Assembly (NCBI GenBank): GCA_000991575.1
Contig: LBRU01000006.1
Span: 1-37,509, forward strand
Length of the DNA stretch: 37,509 nt
From: a candidate division TM6 bacterium GW2011_GWE2_36_25
Lineage (GTDB): Bacteria; Babelota; Babeliae; Babelales; UBA12409
Direction of reading: 5' to 3'
Shown: positions 1 to 8,461 of the stretch, piece after piece
Position numbering within the stretch: position 1 is the first letter of the stretch
Layout: each line of letters begins with the position of its first letter
Position numbers and translations under genes: made by a program
Notes under the pieces: model-generated
What the model was told of the DNA's origin: nothing
Database searches by the model: none
The model's input: only the letters and a program-made list of their open reading frames with translations

Positions 1-1
1 A

Positions 2-118
2 GCTCCAGCACCTGCTCCAGCTCCAGCACCTGCTCCAGCTCCAGCACCTGCTCCAGCTCCAGCACCTGCTCCAGCTCCAGCACCTGCTCCAGCTCCAGCT
101 CCAGCACCTGCTCCAGCA
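2..118 (+). repeat. Tandem 18-bp repeat encoding Ala-Pro
   Basis: The unit is six codons (GCT CCA GCT CCA GCA CCT), repeated in phase with the gene. One unit near the 3' end is lengthened by an extra GCT CCA pair, and the last one is cut short. The copies are identical at the DNA level, which points to recent expansion by slippage or unequal recombination. Because the unit is a multiple of three, copy-number change would alter protein length without frameshift. The array continues past the left edge. Confidence 0.95.
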
Positions 119-331
119 GTTGATCCACATGCAAAAGAAAAAGCAGAATTAAAAACTCAAATAGCAAGTCTTGAATCTCAAGCAAACTCAATTCGTAAAA
201 AAATTGACGAGCAAAAAGCAAGATATGCATGGGCTAGACAAGGTAAAGGCATCGTTGCAAAACAAACACAACAAGTTGCTGATCTCGAAAAACAAAAAAC
301 TGCAAGTGAAGCACAATTAGCAGCACTTTAA
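2..331 (+). CDS. Ala-Pro-repeat coiled-coil protein, 3' part (5' end outside window)
   Basis: The reading frame is open from the window edge to a TAA at 329-331, so only the last 109 residues are visible. The first 39 codons encode an unbroken Ala-Pro alternation. The remaining ~70 residues are rich in Ala, Lys, Glu and Gln, have heptad-like spacing and should form an alpha-helical coiled coil. It ends in a short Ala/Leu tail. Ala-Pro tracts usually act as stiff extended linkers, for example crossing a periplasm or wall. I do not recognise the family, and no catalytic motif is visible. A strong terminator follows directly. The N-terminus, and any signal peptide, lie outside the window, so cell location is unknown. 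Confidence 0.8.
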   Translation, partial: APAPAPAPAPAPAPAPAPAPAPAPAPAPAPAPAPAPAPAVDPHAKEKAELKTQIASLESQANSIRKKIDEQKARYAWARQGKGIVAKQTQQVADLEKQKTASEAQLAAL

Positions 332-343
332 TTGAATTAACTC

Positions 344-390
344 AAGCAAGAAAGGGACGAAATTCGTCCCTTTCTTGCTTTCTTTTTTTT
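344..390 (+). terminator. Rho-independent terminator
   Basis: An 18-bp perfect inverted repeat (344-361 with 363-380) is followed by a T-rich tract at 381-390. It begins 12 bases after the stop of the Ala-Pro-repeat gene and would end that transcript. Confidence 0.92.
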
Positions 391-417
391 GACAAAATTA
401 ACATTTTGGTTTATATT
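389..417 (+). promoter_or_regulatory. Sigma-70-type promoter for the 485-970 gene
   Basis: A perfect -35 box TTGACA at 389-394 is followed, after 17 bases, by TATATT at 412-417, giving a predicted start near 424. It begins inside the T-tract of the preceding terminator, so the two transcription units are directly abutted. Confidence 0.75.
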
Positions 418-484
418 AATAAAGACATTTCTTATTAGTGGTGGTTAATATTTTCCATTTTTTATTTCCGTTAAGGAGTTTTTT

Positions 485-970
485 ATGTATAAGAAATCAG
501 CATTAGCGCTCACATTATTAATGAGCGCACCGTTAGTAGCAAATCAAGACTGTCTTCTTTGCTCCGCAAAAGATAACGTTGTTAAAGGCGTAAAATACGT
601 TGGCGAAAAAGTTGCACCTATTGCAAAAACTGTTGGCGACAAAGTATCTTCTGGCGCTCAATTTATCGGCACCAAAGCACTTGAAGCTAAAAACTATGTA
701 GCGGGAACTGCAACAGCAGCATATCTCGGAACTCAAATTAATAACGCCAATGAATGGATTAAAGGTAATCCTTACAAATCAGCTGGCATTGCTGCATTAG
801 GTGGCGCATTGTTATCAACATGGCTTGTTCGTAAATTCTACAAACAACCTAAAAAACAAACTGTTGCAACACAAACACGTCGTCCACGTCGTCGATTCAA
901 CCGTCGTCACGTACGACACAATGGCAGACCAGCTATCGTTAAAGTAGCCGGAACACAACCAATAAAATAA
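485..970 (+). CDS. Small exported/membrane protein of unknown function
   Basis: 161 residues. The N-terminus (two Lys, then a hydrophobic stretch ending near Ala19) looks like a Sec signal peptide. A CLLC pair at residues 23-26 follows the probable cleavage site. Residues ~35-75 are Lys/Val/Ala-rich and likely helical. A glycine-rich hydrophobic segment at ~98-116 could span a membrane, and the last ~45 residues are strongly basic, with Arg-rich clusters. The layout (amphipathic helix, Gly-rich membrane segment, basic tail) faintly recalls ElaB/YqjD-type proteins, but I cannot assign a family. The start is fixed by AAGGAG at 473-478, six bases ahead of the ATG. It has its own promoter and terminator, so it is monocistronic. 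Confidence 0.85.
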   Translation: MYKKSALALTLLMSAPLVANQDCLLCSAKDNVVKGVKYVGEKVAPIAKTVGDKVSSGAQFIGTKALEAKNYVAGTATAAYLGTQINNANEWIKGNPYKSAGIAALGGALLSTWLVRKFYKQPKKQTVATQTRRPRRRFNRRHVRHNGRPAIVKVAGTQPIK

Positions 971-993
971 CTTTTCATGAATCTCCATTTTTT

Positions 994-1023
994 GAGGCAC
1001 GTTTAATACGTGCCTCTTTTTTC
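994..1023 (+). terminator. Rho-independent terminator
   Basis: A perfect 9-bp stem GAGGCACGT / ACGTGCCTC (994-1002 and 1008-1016) with a 5-base loop is followed by a run of T. It ends the 485-970 transcript. On the minus strand the bases after the stem are A, not T, so it is not a good terminator for the converging gene. Confidence 0.9.
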
Positions 1024-1024
1024 T

Positions 1025-3361
1025 TTAGCCATGTTCAATGGTAAAAACCTGACTTCCCGTGGCAGTTTTTTCAACCAAAAAGTGGACGGGAAATTGATCT
1101 CTCAATTCAGGCAAATGCGAAACAATAATAATCTTGGCAAAACGATCTTGAATCTTGTATAACGCCTCCATAATGAGTTGCAATCCATCAGCATCCTGAG
1201 AACCAAACCCTTCATCAATAATCAGCGTCTGCAAAGAGGTGCCCGCTCTGCGAGCCAATAAGGTCGAAATTGCAATGCGCAACGCAAAGTCAATACGAAA
1301 GGCCTCACCGCCAGAAAAAAGCTCATAGGGGCGAATTCCTGCGTTATCTGATATTTTTATATCGAGGGTCTCTTTTGCCCCCCCACTCTTTAAATCCCGA
1401 ACAGATTCAATAAAAATTTGGGCATTTTGATCACTCAATTGCGCCAGAAGCATATTTGCTTCCGATTCAATTTCAGGTATCACTGATTCAATTAAAAGGG
1501 CTTGAATACCATCTTTCCCTAACGCAGCAACAAGCGCTTTATAATCTTCAATCTCAGTCTGTTGTTGCATGATCTTCTTTTCACCATCAGTCAATTCAAT
1601 CTTCATCTTTTCGTGCTGAACCATCATCTGCTCTAAACGTCCCTTCTCTTGCAGAAGATACCCCTTTTTTCCCATAATAATTTGTAATTCTTGGTCAAGC
1701 ACCTGTTCTTGTTTTCTCAACTGAAGATCACTCATTTTAAGTGATTCTTCATCGACTAATTTTCGTTGTTGCTCATAGGTTTGTAATAAATCATTCAATT
1801 TTTGATATTCAGGAGAATTTTTCAAATCATCAAAAATTTTTTCTTCATGCACTTTTTTCTGCGCCTGAAGAGCTTCTTCATCTTTTTGTAGTTCTCCATA
1901 GATGTCGTCAAATTTTTTCAGCGATTGTACAAGTTCCCGCACTCCTTTTTCTACAATAGCACAACGCTCTTCAATCTCTTTTTTACGACTTGCCTCTTGC
2001 ACCAATTGATTGAGCTGGTGATTGAAGTATTCTAATTTTTTATGTTCATCAATCAAAACCATCTTTGATTCGGTAATAAAACGTGAAATACGCGTAACAC
2101 GATGTTCATAAAAGTGGCATCGCTTATCAAGTTTATTCTTTAAAAATTGTTGCCGCTCACTCGGCAATAAGCATTCACATAATGGACAGATCGGATCATT
2201 TTTTTTTATCTGCGTCAAATCATGCTCTTTGATAGTGTGCATCTCTTGTTTTACCCAATTTCCATAGCCGATCATGCGATGATACAGCTCTTTTCTTTTT
2301 TCAAACAGTGAATGAGCTCCTTTAAATTTATTTTCACATTCATCCCTTTCACGCGTTGCATCTTCACACTTCTTTTTTTGAAGAGTTAATTCCTGAAATT
2401 CTTGTTCATAATTCTTTTTTTGAATATGCAAATTTTTTGTCTGTTCGTACAAAAGCTCTTTTTTTGAAAACAGTCGTGCTCCCACAATTTCCAGCTCTTT
2501 ACGCTGTTGCTCAAATCGCAATTCATGCTCATGTTTTAACTTTTGTATGTGCTCGTGCACACAAGCAAATTGTTTATCAAGCACAAAAAAGTGCTCTCTC
2601 TTTTGAAATAAAAGTTCACGCTCTTTTTTTATCTCTTTTTGTCTGTTCAAAATAATATCTTCCTGAAACGCTACTTCTTGCAAATTTTGCACAGAAGAAC
2701 GTGCCTCTTGCTGCATCTCCCCCATTTTTTCAAGATTACTTCTCAATCGTTCTTGATGAGCAATCGCATGTTCTACATCACTCTGCACTGAACGAGCACG
2801 ATCCATAACGTATCGGCGAACGTGATCATAATATTCAAGTCCCAAAATAGCAGCTAACACATCTTTTCGCTCTTTTGCCGATTTTTTTGAAAATTCATTC
2901 GATTGCCCCTGCCGTAAAAAGACAGAACTTACAAAGGTTTCAAAATTTAATCCGATCACTTGATCAATTTTTTCTTGCGTCAAACGCACTGTTTTTTCTG
3001 TTAATGGAACAAGTTTCTGTTCAGATTCATGGAAATACCCCAAATCTAAAACAACTTTGGCCTTACCATGATAAAAAGAGAGCTCTCTTCGCACCGTATA
3101 ACGCTGTTGATTACACATAAAATCGAATACGACACACATTTCTTGCTGCCCTAAACGAATGAGTGCCTCATCAGAACGAGAAACGCCACCAATTTTACGT
3201 GCCTGCCCCCAAAGTGCCCACGTTATAGCATCAAGTAATGCGGATTTGCCATGTCCATTCTTGCCCGATAAACAGATTAGACTATAGGGCTCAAAATTGA
3301 CTTCTTGGCTATTATCACCGTAACTCAGAAAATTTTTTAATATCAATTTTAATGGAATCAT
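1025..3361 (-). CDS. sbcC: SbcC/Rad50-type SMC-like ATPase
   Basis: 778 residues. The Walker A motif GKNGHGKS is at residues 33-40, in a typical Rad50/SbcC N-terminus. A long coiled coil follows, interrupted near its middle by a zinc-hook CPLC (392-395). The second coiled-coil arm leads to the ABC signature SGGE (683-686) and a Walker B ending in IIDEGFG, then a VSHLPEL switch region. In the family this ATPase pairs with the nuclease SbcD/Mre11 to open hairpins and process blocked DNA ends. It is shorter than E. coli SbcC because the coiled-coil arms are shorter. No sbcD lies beside it; both flanking genes are unrelated and on the other strand. The start matches the family N-terminus, though its ribosome-binding site is weak. 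Confidence 0.9.
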   Translation of the reverse strand: MIPLKLILKNFLSYGDNSQEVNFEPYSLICLSGKNGHGKSALLDAITWALWGQARKIGGVSRSDEALIRLGQQEMCVVFDFMCNQQRYTVRRELSFYHGKAKVVLDLGYFHESEQKLVPLTEKTVRLTQEKIDQVIGLNFETFVSSVFLRQGQSNEFSKKSAKERKDVLAAILGLEYYDHVRRYVMDRARSVQSDVEHAIAHQERLRSNLEKMGEMQQEARSSVQNLQEVAFQEDIILNRQKEIKKERELLFQKREHFFVLDKQFACVHEHIQKLKHEHELRFEQQRKELEIVGARLFSKKELLYEQTKNLHIQKKNYEQEFQELTLQKKKCEDATRERDECENKFKGAHSLFEKRKELYHRMIGYGNWVKQEMHTIKEHDLTQIKKNDPICPLCECLLPSERQQFLKNKLDKRCHFYEHRVTRISRFITESKMVLIDEHKKLEYFNHQLNQLVQEASRKKEIEERCAIVEKGVRELVQSLKKFDDIYGELQKDEEALQAQKKVHEEKIFDDLKNSPEYQKLNDLLQTYEQQRKLVDEESLKMSDLQLRKQEQVLDQELQIIMGKKGYLLQEKGRLEQMMVQHEKMKIELTDGEKKIMQQQTEIEDYKALVAALGKDGIQALLIESVIPEIESEANMLLAQLSDQNAQIFIESVRDLKSGGAKETLDIKISDNAGIRPYELFSGGEAFRIDFALRIAISTLLARRAGTSLQTLIIDEGFGSQDADGLQLIMEALYKIQDRFAKIIIVSHLPELRDQFPVHFLVEKTATGSQVFTIEHG

Positions 3362-3441
3362 ACGTTCAAGAATAACAACATTTTTATCGCTTTAATACTC
3401 TCTCTCCTCCATCCATTCGCCACCATTTTTTAATTGACAAA

Positions 3442-3470
3442 TTGAAAATTTTGTGGCATCTTAATATAAA
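3442..3470 (+). promoter_or_regulatory. Probable promoter for the tandem paralogue pair
   Basis: TTGAAA at 3442-3447 and TATAAA at 3465-3470 are separated by 17 bases, predicting a transcript start near 3477. This supports the 3492 start codon over the ATG at 3480, which would sit only three bases into the mRNA. Confidence 0.55.
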
Positions 3471-3491
3471 GTTTAGAAAATGGAGATTTTT

Positions 3492-4772
3492 ATGAAAAAA
3501 CTATTGTTTTTATGCTTAATACTCGGCTTAAACCCTCTCTTTTGCATGGAATCTAAGCCAGTAAAAACATCTTTGTGGGAACGCACAAAATCCTTTATGG
3601 CAAGAACAGTTGAAAAGGTCAAAAGGCGTGCATTAGCACCAACAGGCTTAGAAAAATCGCCAACATATCGGGCTATTGTTTACCGAGATAAACATTTAAC
3701 TAAACCTTCTGCTCATTTAACAGAAATGCCTTATTTAGAAGATGGACCGCACTTTGAATACGAACCCACAAAATGCAGTCATCAAGCCATCCATTATACC
3801 GGAGAACTCAATCAGATACCCTACTTAGAAGATTTTCCATCCTTTGAAAAAGGAGAATTACATTGTTCTCATAAACTTCTTACAGAATTTTTAAAAAGAG
3901 AAATGTTTGAGCTCAGAAGGTGGGAAAGATTTCTAATTTTTCCATACCTGGCAGATAGAGCAGCCAATCTTATCTTTCAAATCATAAAAAATGAATTAGC
4001 ACATCCAGACCATCAATCTTTTTTTCATACAGCATCTCAAAAAAATGCGTTGCTTTTTACATTACATAAAAAACTTTACGAAAAATTTGGAGGCAAGACT
4101 TCACAAAATTTTGTATTTTTTAGAGCACCAAAAACCAGAGAACATTTAAGAGAAATAACCAGAGAAGACTATATCGATAGAAATCCCCATATAGATGATG
4201 ATCGTGATCAATATAAAAATGACTTCCTTTCTGCATCAAGACTTCCCTGGCATGATGCATTATATTTATACCTATGGAGCAGATCTTACAGCACAGAGGT
4301 CCCTGTTCAAAAGCTTATAGCTACCGCACTTAAAGCATATGAACTTCCATGTCCGACTATTGCTCCTTTCGATTTGCCTTCCGAAACTGAATGGGGAGTA
4401 TTTGTTCACATACTTCTTAAAAATAAACTCGCAGACAAACTTTCATATGAAGCAGATGGGGACATAAAAGGAGCTTTCGGAATACCAGTTTTTACAAAAG
4501 ACAAAACGCTGCTTTCAGCACAAGAAACATATGAAAAAGCAGTAAGATCAATAAGTACATATAATGCTGAAGATGAAGATGAAGAAGAAATATTGCCATC
4601 AACGTTAGAAACAAGAGTTATTGTAGCACCCCCTTATTTCGATGAACCAAATCAAGAAGTCATCATGTATTGCTCTGAAGACGAAAAAATCAAAAAAATA
4701 AAAGATAAATATTGTGAAAAAATCATCGAAGATGCACAAAAACTTAAATTTGAACGCGAAACAAAAAAATAA
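3492..4772 (+). CDS. Exported protein of unknown function, paralogue 1
   Basis: 426 residues from the ATG at 3492, preceded by GGAG at 3482-3485; an upstream in-frame ATG at 3480 overlaps that site and is unlikely. The N-terminus is a clear Sec signal peptide ending around LFCMES. The central core, about residues 163-260 (HPDHQSFFH, HKKLYEKFG, REHLREITRE), is strongly shared with the next gene. A short module, PYLED...F...CSH, occurs twice, at about 79-97 and 109-127, whereas the paralogue has it once. An acidic stretch lies at about 360-367. The C-terminus is basic. I recognise no known domain. It is co-transcribed with its paralogue after an 18-base gap. A secreted or periplasmic role is likely; an effector role would be speculation. 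Confidence 0.85.
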   Translation: MKKLLFLCLILGLNPLFCMESKPVKTSLWERTKSFMARTVEKVKRRALAPTGLEKSPTYRAIVYRDKHLTKPSAHLTEMPYLEDGPHFEYEPTKCSHQAIHYTGELNQIPYLEDFPSFEKGELHCSHKLLTEFLKREMFELRRWERFLIFPYLADRAANLIFQIIKNELAHPDHQSFFHTASQKNALLFTLHKKLYEKFGGKTSQNFVFFRAPKTREHLREITREDYIDRNPHIDDDRDQYKNDFLSASRLPWHDALYLYLWSRSYSTEVPVQKLIATALKAYELPCPTIAPFDLPSETEWGVFVHILLKNKLADKLSYEADGDIKGAFGIPVFTKDKTLLSAQETYEKAVRSISTYNAEDEDEEEILPSTLETRVIVAPPYFDEPNQEVIMYCSEDEKIKKIKDKYCEKIIEDAQKLKFERETKK

Positions 4773-4790
4773 ACTGAAAAGGCTGTTTTT

Positions 4791-6125
4791 ATGAAAAAAT
4801 CATTGTTTTTATTCTTAATCATTATTTTAAATCCACTTTGTAGCATGGAATCTGCATCATTCCAAAAACCCTCTTTATGGAAACGTACTAAAGCTCTTAT
4901 GGTAAAAACAGTTGAAACAATCAAAAAACATACGGGTAATCCAACACATAAATACTTACTGAAGTTTTCTTCAACTTATGCCGGCCTAGCCCAAGAAGTT
5001 GGCAAAAGAAAAGCAAAAAAAAGTATTTGTTACAGTGCCGATTTGCCATCAATACCTTACAAAGAAGCTTTTCCACTTTTTGAACCGGGAACACGGCTCA
5101 CACAGACAAAGCATTTAGCATCTTTTTTAAGAGTTAAGTTAATTCAACACTTATGGCCTGATTATGCACAAGATCTACAGATCCTTTTATTTACGGCAGA
5201 TCCCACATTTTCATCATCATCATCATGGACATCAAAATTTCTTGGAGCAATCTCAGCCTGTCAATTATGGTCAGTAAAATTACTCGCAAAATTAATGCCA
5301 ACCTACCAGAAAAAAACCGCACAAGAAGTCTCACCAATAATTACAGAAATAATAAAAAACGAAATAAAACATCCAGGATATCAATCTTTTTTCCATGGAG
5401 CAGCTCAAAAGCATGCTCTCATATTCGAATTGCACAAAAAACTTTATCACCTACATGGTGATAAAAAAGCTTCAAAACATTTTGAGTTTTTAAGAGCTCC
5501 AAAAAATAGAGAACATCTAAGAGAAACAACACGGGAAAAATATATCGAAGATAATCCGAAAATTCAAGATGACGCTGATCCATATAGAACTGATCTTCTT
5601 TCAATAACATATCGACCATGGCACCAATCTCTTGATCTTTATGAAAGTAATACATCTTATAACTATCTTAATGCAGAAAAACTCATAGAAACTGCGCTAA
5701 GCGCATATGGTCTTCCACTACCTGAACATCTACAATCTGATCTCAGCACAGATTTATTATCAGAAACACACACAGGAATTCTTCTTCAGATACTCATCCA
5801 AAATCAACTTGCCAACAAATATTCATATGAAGCTCACGGACTTCTGCCTCCTTTTGGGATGCCAATCTTAACGCAAGAAAACTTGCTGGCTACCCCTGAA
5901 GAAACCCGCAAAATTCTGAGATTTAAAGCCCGGACTGAGGGACGCATTATTTTAGACCCAAGATACTTTGATCACCCAAATCAAAAGGTTAGAATTTTTC
6001 TATTTCAGTCGAAAGAGATGCTAAAACAAAATTCTAAACTTTGCGATAAAATTATTGCTGATGCGCAAAAAAGACGCGAAGATAACAAATATTTATTATT
6101 GTATCTTCTTAATTTTTTAAAATAA
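4791..6125 (+). CDS. Exported protein of unknown function, paralogue 2
   Basis: 444 residues with a Sec signal peptide (hydrophobic run ending at LCSMES). It is a clear paralogue of the preceding gene: both have a basic SLW.RTK segment after the signal, the shared core (here about 190-285) and a matching C-terminal PYFD/RYFD..NQ...DAQK region. It differs in having one copy of the PY..FP.FE module and about 45 extra residues (about 130-180), including a poly-Ser stretch and a hydrophobic segment. No catalytic motif or known fold is evident. AAAGG precedes the start codon. Tandem duplication followed by indel divergence is the simplest explanation. Confidence 0.85.
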   Translation: MKKSLFLFLIIILNPLCSMESASFQKPSLWKRTKALMVKTVETIKKHTGNPTHKYLLKFSSTYAGLAQEVGKRKAKKSICYSADLPSIPYKEAFPLFEPGTRLTQTKHLASFLRVKLIQHLWPDYAQDLQILLFTADPTFSSSSSWTSKFLGAISACQLWSVKLLAKLMPTYQKKTAQEVSPIITEIIKNEIKHPGYQSFFHGAAQKHALIFELHKKLYHLHGDKKASKHFEFLRAPKNREHLRETTREKYIEDNPKIQDDADPYRTDLLSITYRPWHQSLDLYESNTSYNYLNAEKLIETALSAYGLPLPEHLQSDLSTDLLSETHTGILLQILIQNQLANKYSYEAHGLLPPFGMPILTQENLLATPEETRKILRFKARTEGRIILDPRYFDHPNQKVRIFLFQSKEMLKQNSKLCDKIIADAQKRREDNKYLLLYLLNFLK

Positions 6126-6148
6126 ATTTTTAATTCATCACATACAAC

Positions 6149-6178
6149 GAAAGGCACTTTATAAGTGCCTTTCTTATT
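6149..6178 (+). terminator. Probable terminator after the paralogue pair
   Basis: An 11-bp perfect stem (6149-6159 with 6163-6173) with a 3-base loop lies 23 bases past the stop. The T-tract after it is short and interrupted, so efficiency is uncertain. Confidence 0.65.
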
Positions 6179-6223
6179 GATAAACTAAAAAGCCATTTAA
6201 GATGATAAAAATTTAGGTAAATT

Positions 6224-7630
6224 ATGCAAGCAACAGCTTTCAAAAAATACGATATTCGCGGGATAGTCGATAAAGAATTGATCATAGAAGATACATATCA
6301 CTTAACAAAAGCAATTATTGCATATTTCAAACAACAATGCCCAGATCTCGAAACAATGGTCGTCGGCATGGATGGGAGAACTCATTCTCCGTTAATAAAA
6401 GAACATGTGTGCAAAGCCATCATCGATAGTGGTCTCAACGCCACCTTTATTGGTGTTTGCACAACACCACTTTTCTATTTCGCAAATGAGACTCTTGATG
6501 TAAACGGTGGCATTATGATCACCGCATCTCATAATCCCAAAATGTACAATGGGATGAAACTCATGCTCAATAAAAAAACAGTATTTGATCAAGAAATCAA
6601 TGCCATCAAAGAACTTTTTTTCAACACAAACTCGTTTCCTCAAACAATACAAAAGGGGTATTATCACGAAGAGCATGTTATACCTCACTATGTGAGAATG
6701 CTCAGCGATCAATTTGTACATCTCAAAAACAAGCCCATTAAAGCCATCATTGATTGCGCCCATGGCGCAACAGCAGCGATCATTCCTGAACTGGTACAAC
6801 AGATGAATTGGCAAAAAGTCGAACTCATGTATGCAACTGTTGATGGAAATTTCCCAGCACATGAAGCAGATCCAACTAAAACAGAAAATGTTAAAGATTT
6901 ACGCCACAGAATTCATCAAAAAGATGGTTCTATCGGCATCAGTTTTGACGGTGATGGTGACCGCATGGCCGCACTCACCGAAGAAGGCATTCATATACGC
7001 GGCGATGAATTAACAGCGTTATTTAGTCACGCCATAAAAAATGAAGTCGGTCCATGCAAGATAATCGTCGACATCAAATGCGCAAGTGCATTCTTAAAAC
7101 AATTTCAAGAATTAAATATTGACTACACCTTAACTCCCTGTGGCATCGGCTTTGTTCGCAACATGATCCAAAAAACAAATGCACTCTTTGGGGGAGAATT
7201 AAGCTGCCATTTCTGTTTCAATGATCGTTATTTTGGATTTGATGATGGCATTTATGCGATGATGCGTTTATTAGAAATTATCGACAAAGAACAATGTCAT
7301 CTTAACGTGTTGTACGACCAACTACCAAAACGATACTGTTCGCCAGAAATTCGTTTAATGAGCACGAATGAACAAAAGTTTGAAATTGTTGAAAAAGTAA
7401 AACAAATACTTGCTCAAAAGTCAGATGTCACACTTATAACTATCGATGGTATTCGTGCCGAATTACCTTATGGGTGTGCTACTATACGCGCCTCAAATAC
7501 CGAACCAGTTCTCTCTGTCCGTTTTGAAGGAACAAATGAAAAAAATCTTGACCAGATGATCAATGAGTTTTATACATTATTAGAGCCCTACTTTGAAAAA
7601 ACATATTTAATAAAAACACTCAAAAGCTGA
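6224..7630 (+). CDS. manB: Phosphomannomutase/phosphoglucomutase
   Basis: 468 residues, the usual length for the alpha-D-phosphohexomutase superfamily. It interconverts hexose 6-phosphate and 1-phosphate for sugar-nucleotide and envelope glycan synthesis in the cytoplasm. All four family motifs are visible in order: the phosphoserine loop TASHNP (Ser102), the metal loop DGDGD (242-246), the sugar-specificity loop GGELSCH (323-329) and the phosphate-binding loop RASNTEP (422-428). The GE(L)S motif fits PMM/PGM of the AlgC/ManB type better than GlmM, but mannose versus glucose preference cannot be settled here. It leads a three-gene + strand unit with nfo and gap. The symbol is by family only. 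Confidence 0.9.
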   Translation: MQATAFKKYDIRGIVDKELIIEDTYHLTKAIIAYFKQQCPDLETMVVGMDGRTHSPLIKEHVCKAIIDSGLNATFIGVCTTPLFYFANETLDVNGGIMITASHNPKMYNGMKLMLNKKTVFDQEINAIKELFFNTNSFPQTIQKGYYHEEHVIPHYVRMLSDQFVHLKNKPIKAIIDCAHGATAAIIPELVQQMNWQKVELMYATVDGNFPAHEADPTKTENVKDLRHRIHQKDGSIGISFDGDGDRMAALTEEGIHIRGDELTALFSHAIKNEVGPCKIIVDIKCASAFLKQFQELNIDYTLTPCGIGFVRNMIQKTNALFGGELSCHFCFNDRYFGFDDGIYAMMRLLEIIDKEQCHLNVLYDQLPKRYCSPEIRLMSTNEQKFEIVEKVKQILAQKSDVTLITIDGIRAELPYGCATIRASNTEPVLSVRFEGTNEKNLDQMINEFYTLLEPYFEKTYLIKTLKS

Positions 7631-7644
7631 AAAGCGAATAACTC

Positions 7645-8451
7645 GTGAAAAATATCGGATTACACATTCGCCTCATTGATAAAATAAGTAATGTAGCCAA
7701 AAAAGCTTGTCGCCTTAACATCCCTTATTTTCAGACTTTCCTTATTGATTCTTCAAAACAATTTACAAAACTTACGACACAAGACGTCGAACAGTTTTTG
7801 TATTTCCGTCCGCAATTCAAAACACTTTTTCTTCACGCATCATATTGGATTAATTGTGCAAGTCCCTATAAAATTGCTGACAAACTTTTGGAGCGTGAAT
7901 TTTCTCTTGCAGAACTCTTGCAATTTGATTATCTCGTCATCCATCCGGGATCCATTGCGCACTATCAAACAAAATCTGAAAGTATTAAACTTATTGCACA
8001 ACGCATTAATCGCATCCTCAACAAATTTGAAAAAGTAAATATCCTCCTTGAAAATGTTGGCCATGCAAAGCGTTCATTGGGGGGTAAATTTAAAGAATTG
8101 CGCAGTATTTATGACTTCATCGAACAACAACACCGTGTCAGCTTTTGCGTTGATACCGCCCATGCACATGTTTATGGTTATAACCTTTTAGAACCCCAAG
8201 AATTTATTGAAATATTAAACCAAGAACTTGAACTACAAAAAATTAAATTAATTCATCTCAATGATACACAAAAAGAGATGGGTTCCCATATTGACATTCA
8301 CACGTGCCCTGGAAAAGGGAAAATTGGCAAGCAAAATTTGTGCAGTATTCTGCATCATCCTCAATTAGAACACAGTTTGACAATTATCGAATTACCCAAG
8401 ATAGACGAAGAAAAAGAACGTACGGTTATCGAAGAATTAAAAAAATGGTAA
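7645..8451 (+). CDS. nfo: Endonuclease IV (AP endonuclease)
   Basis: 268 residues, starting at GTG. This is an Nfo/Apn1-type TIM-barrel enzyme that cuts DNA 5' of abasic sites in base-excision repair. All nine metal ligands of E. coli Nfo have counterparts: H64, H100, E136, D170, H173, H204, D217, H219 and E249. They sit in the expected motifs (LHASY, VIHPGS, LLEN, CVDTAHA, LIHLND, DIH, IIELP), so it should be active with a trinuclear zinc site. It follows the mutase by 14 bases and precedes gap by 10. Sequence identity to well-known homologues looks modest, but the active site is complete. Confidence 0.92.
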   Translation: MKNIGLHIRLIDKISNVAKKACRLNIPYFQTFLIDSSKQFTKLTTQDVEQFLYFRPQFKTLFLHASYWINCASPYKIADKLLEREFSLAELLQFDYLVIHPGSIAHYQTKSESIKLIAQRINRILNKFEKVNILLENVGHAKRSLGGKFKELRSIYDFIEQQHRVSFCVDTAHAHVYGYNLLEPQEFIEILNQELELQKIKLIHLNDTQKEMGSHIDIHTCPGKGKIGKQNLCSILHHPQLEHSLTIIELPKIDEEKERTVIEELKKW

Positions 8452-8461
8452 AAGGAATATC

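Noticed and set aside
2-118. Ala-Pro repeat as a CRISPR or intergenic satellite array
   Set aside because: The repeats are in frame with a coding region, have no spacers, and the frame continues beyond them to a normal stop.
994-1023. Shared terminator for the convergent sbcC gene
   Set aside because: On the minus strand the stem is followed by A residues rather than T, so intrinsic termination is unlikely in that direction.
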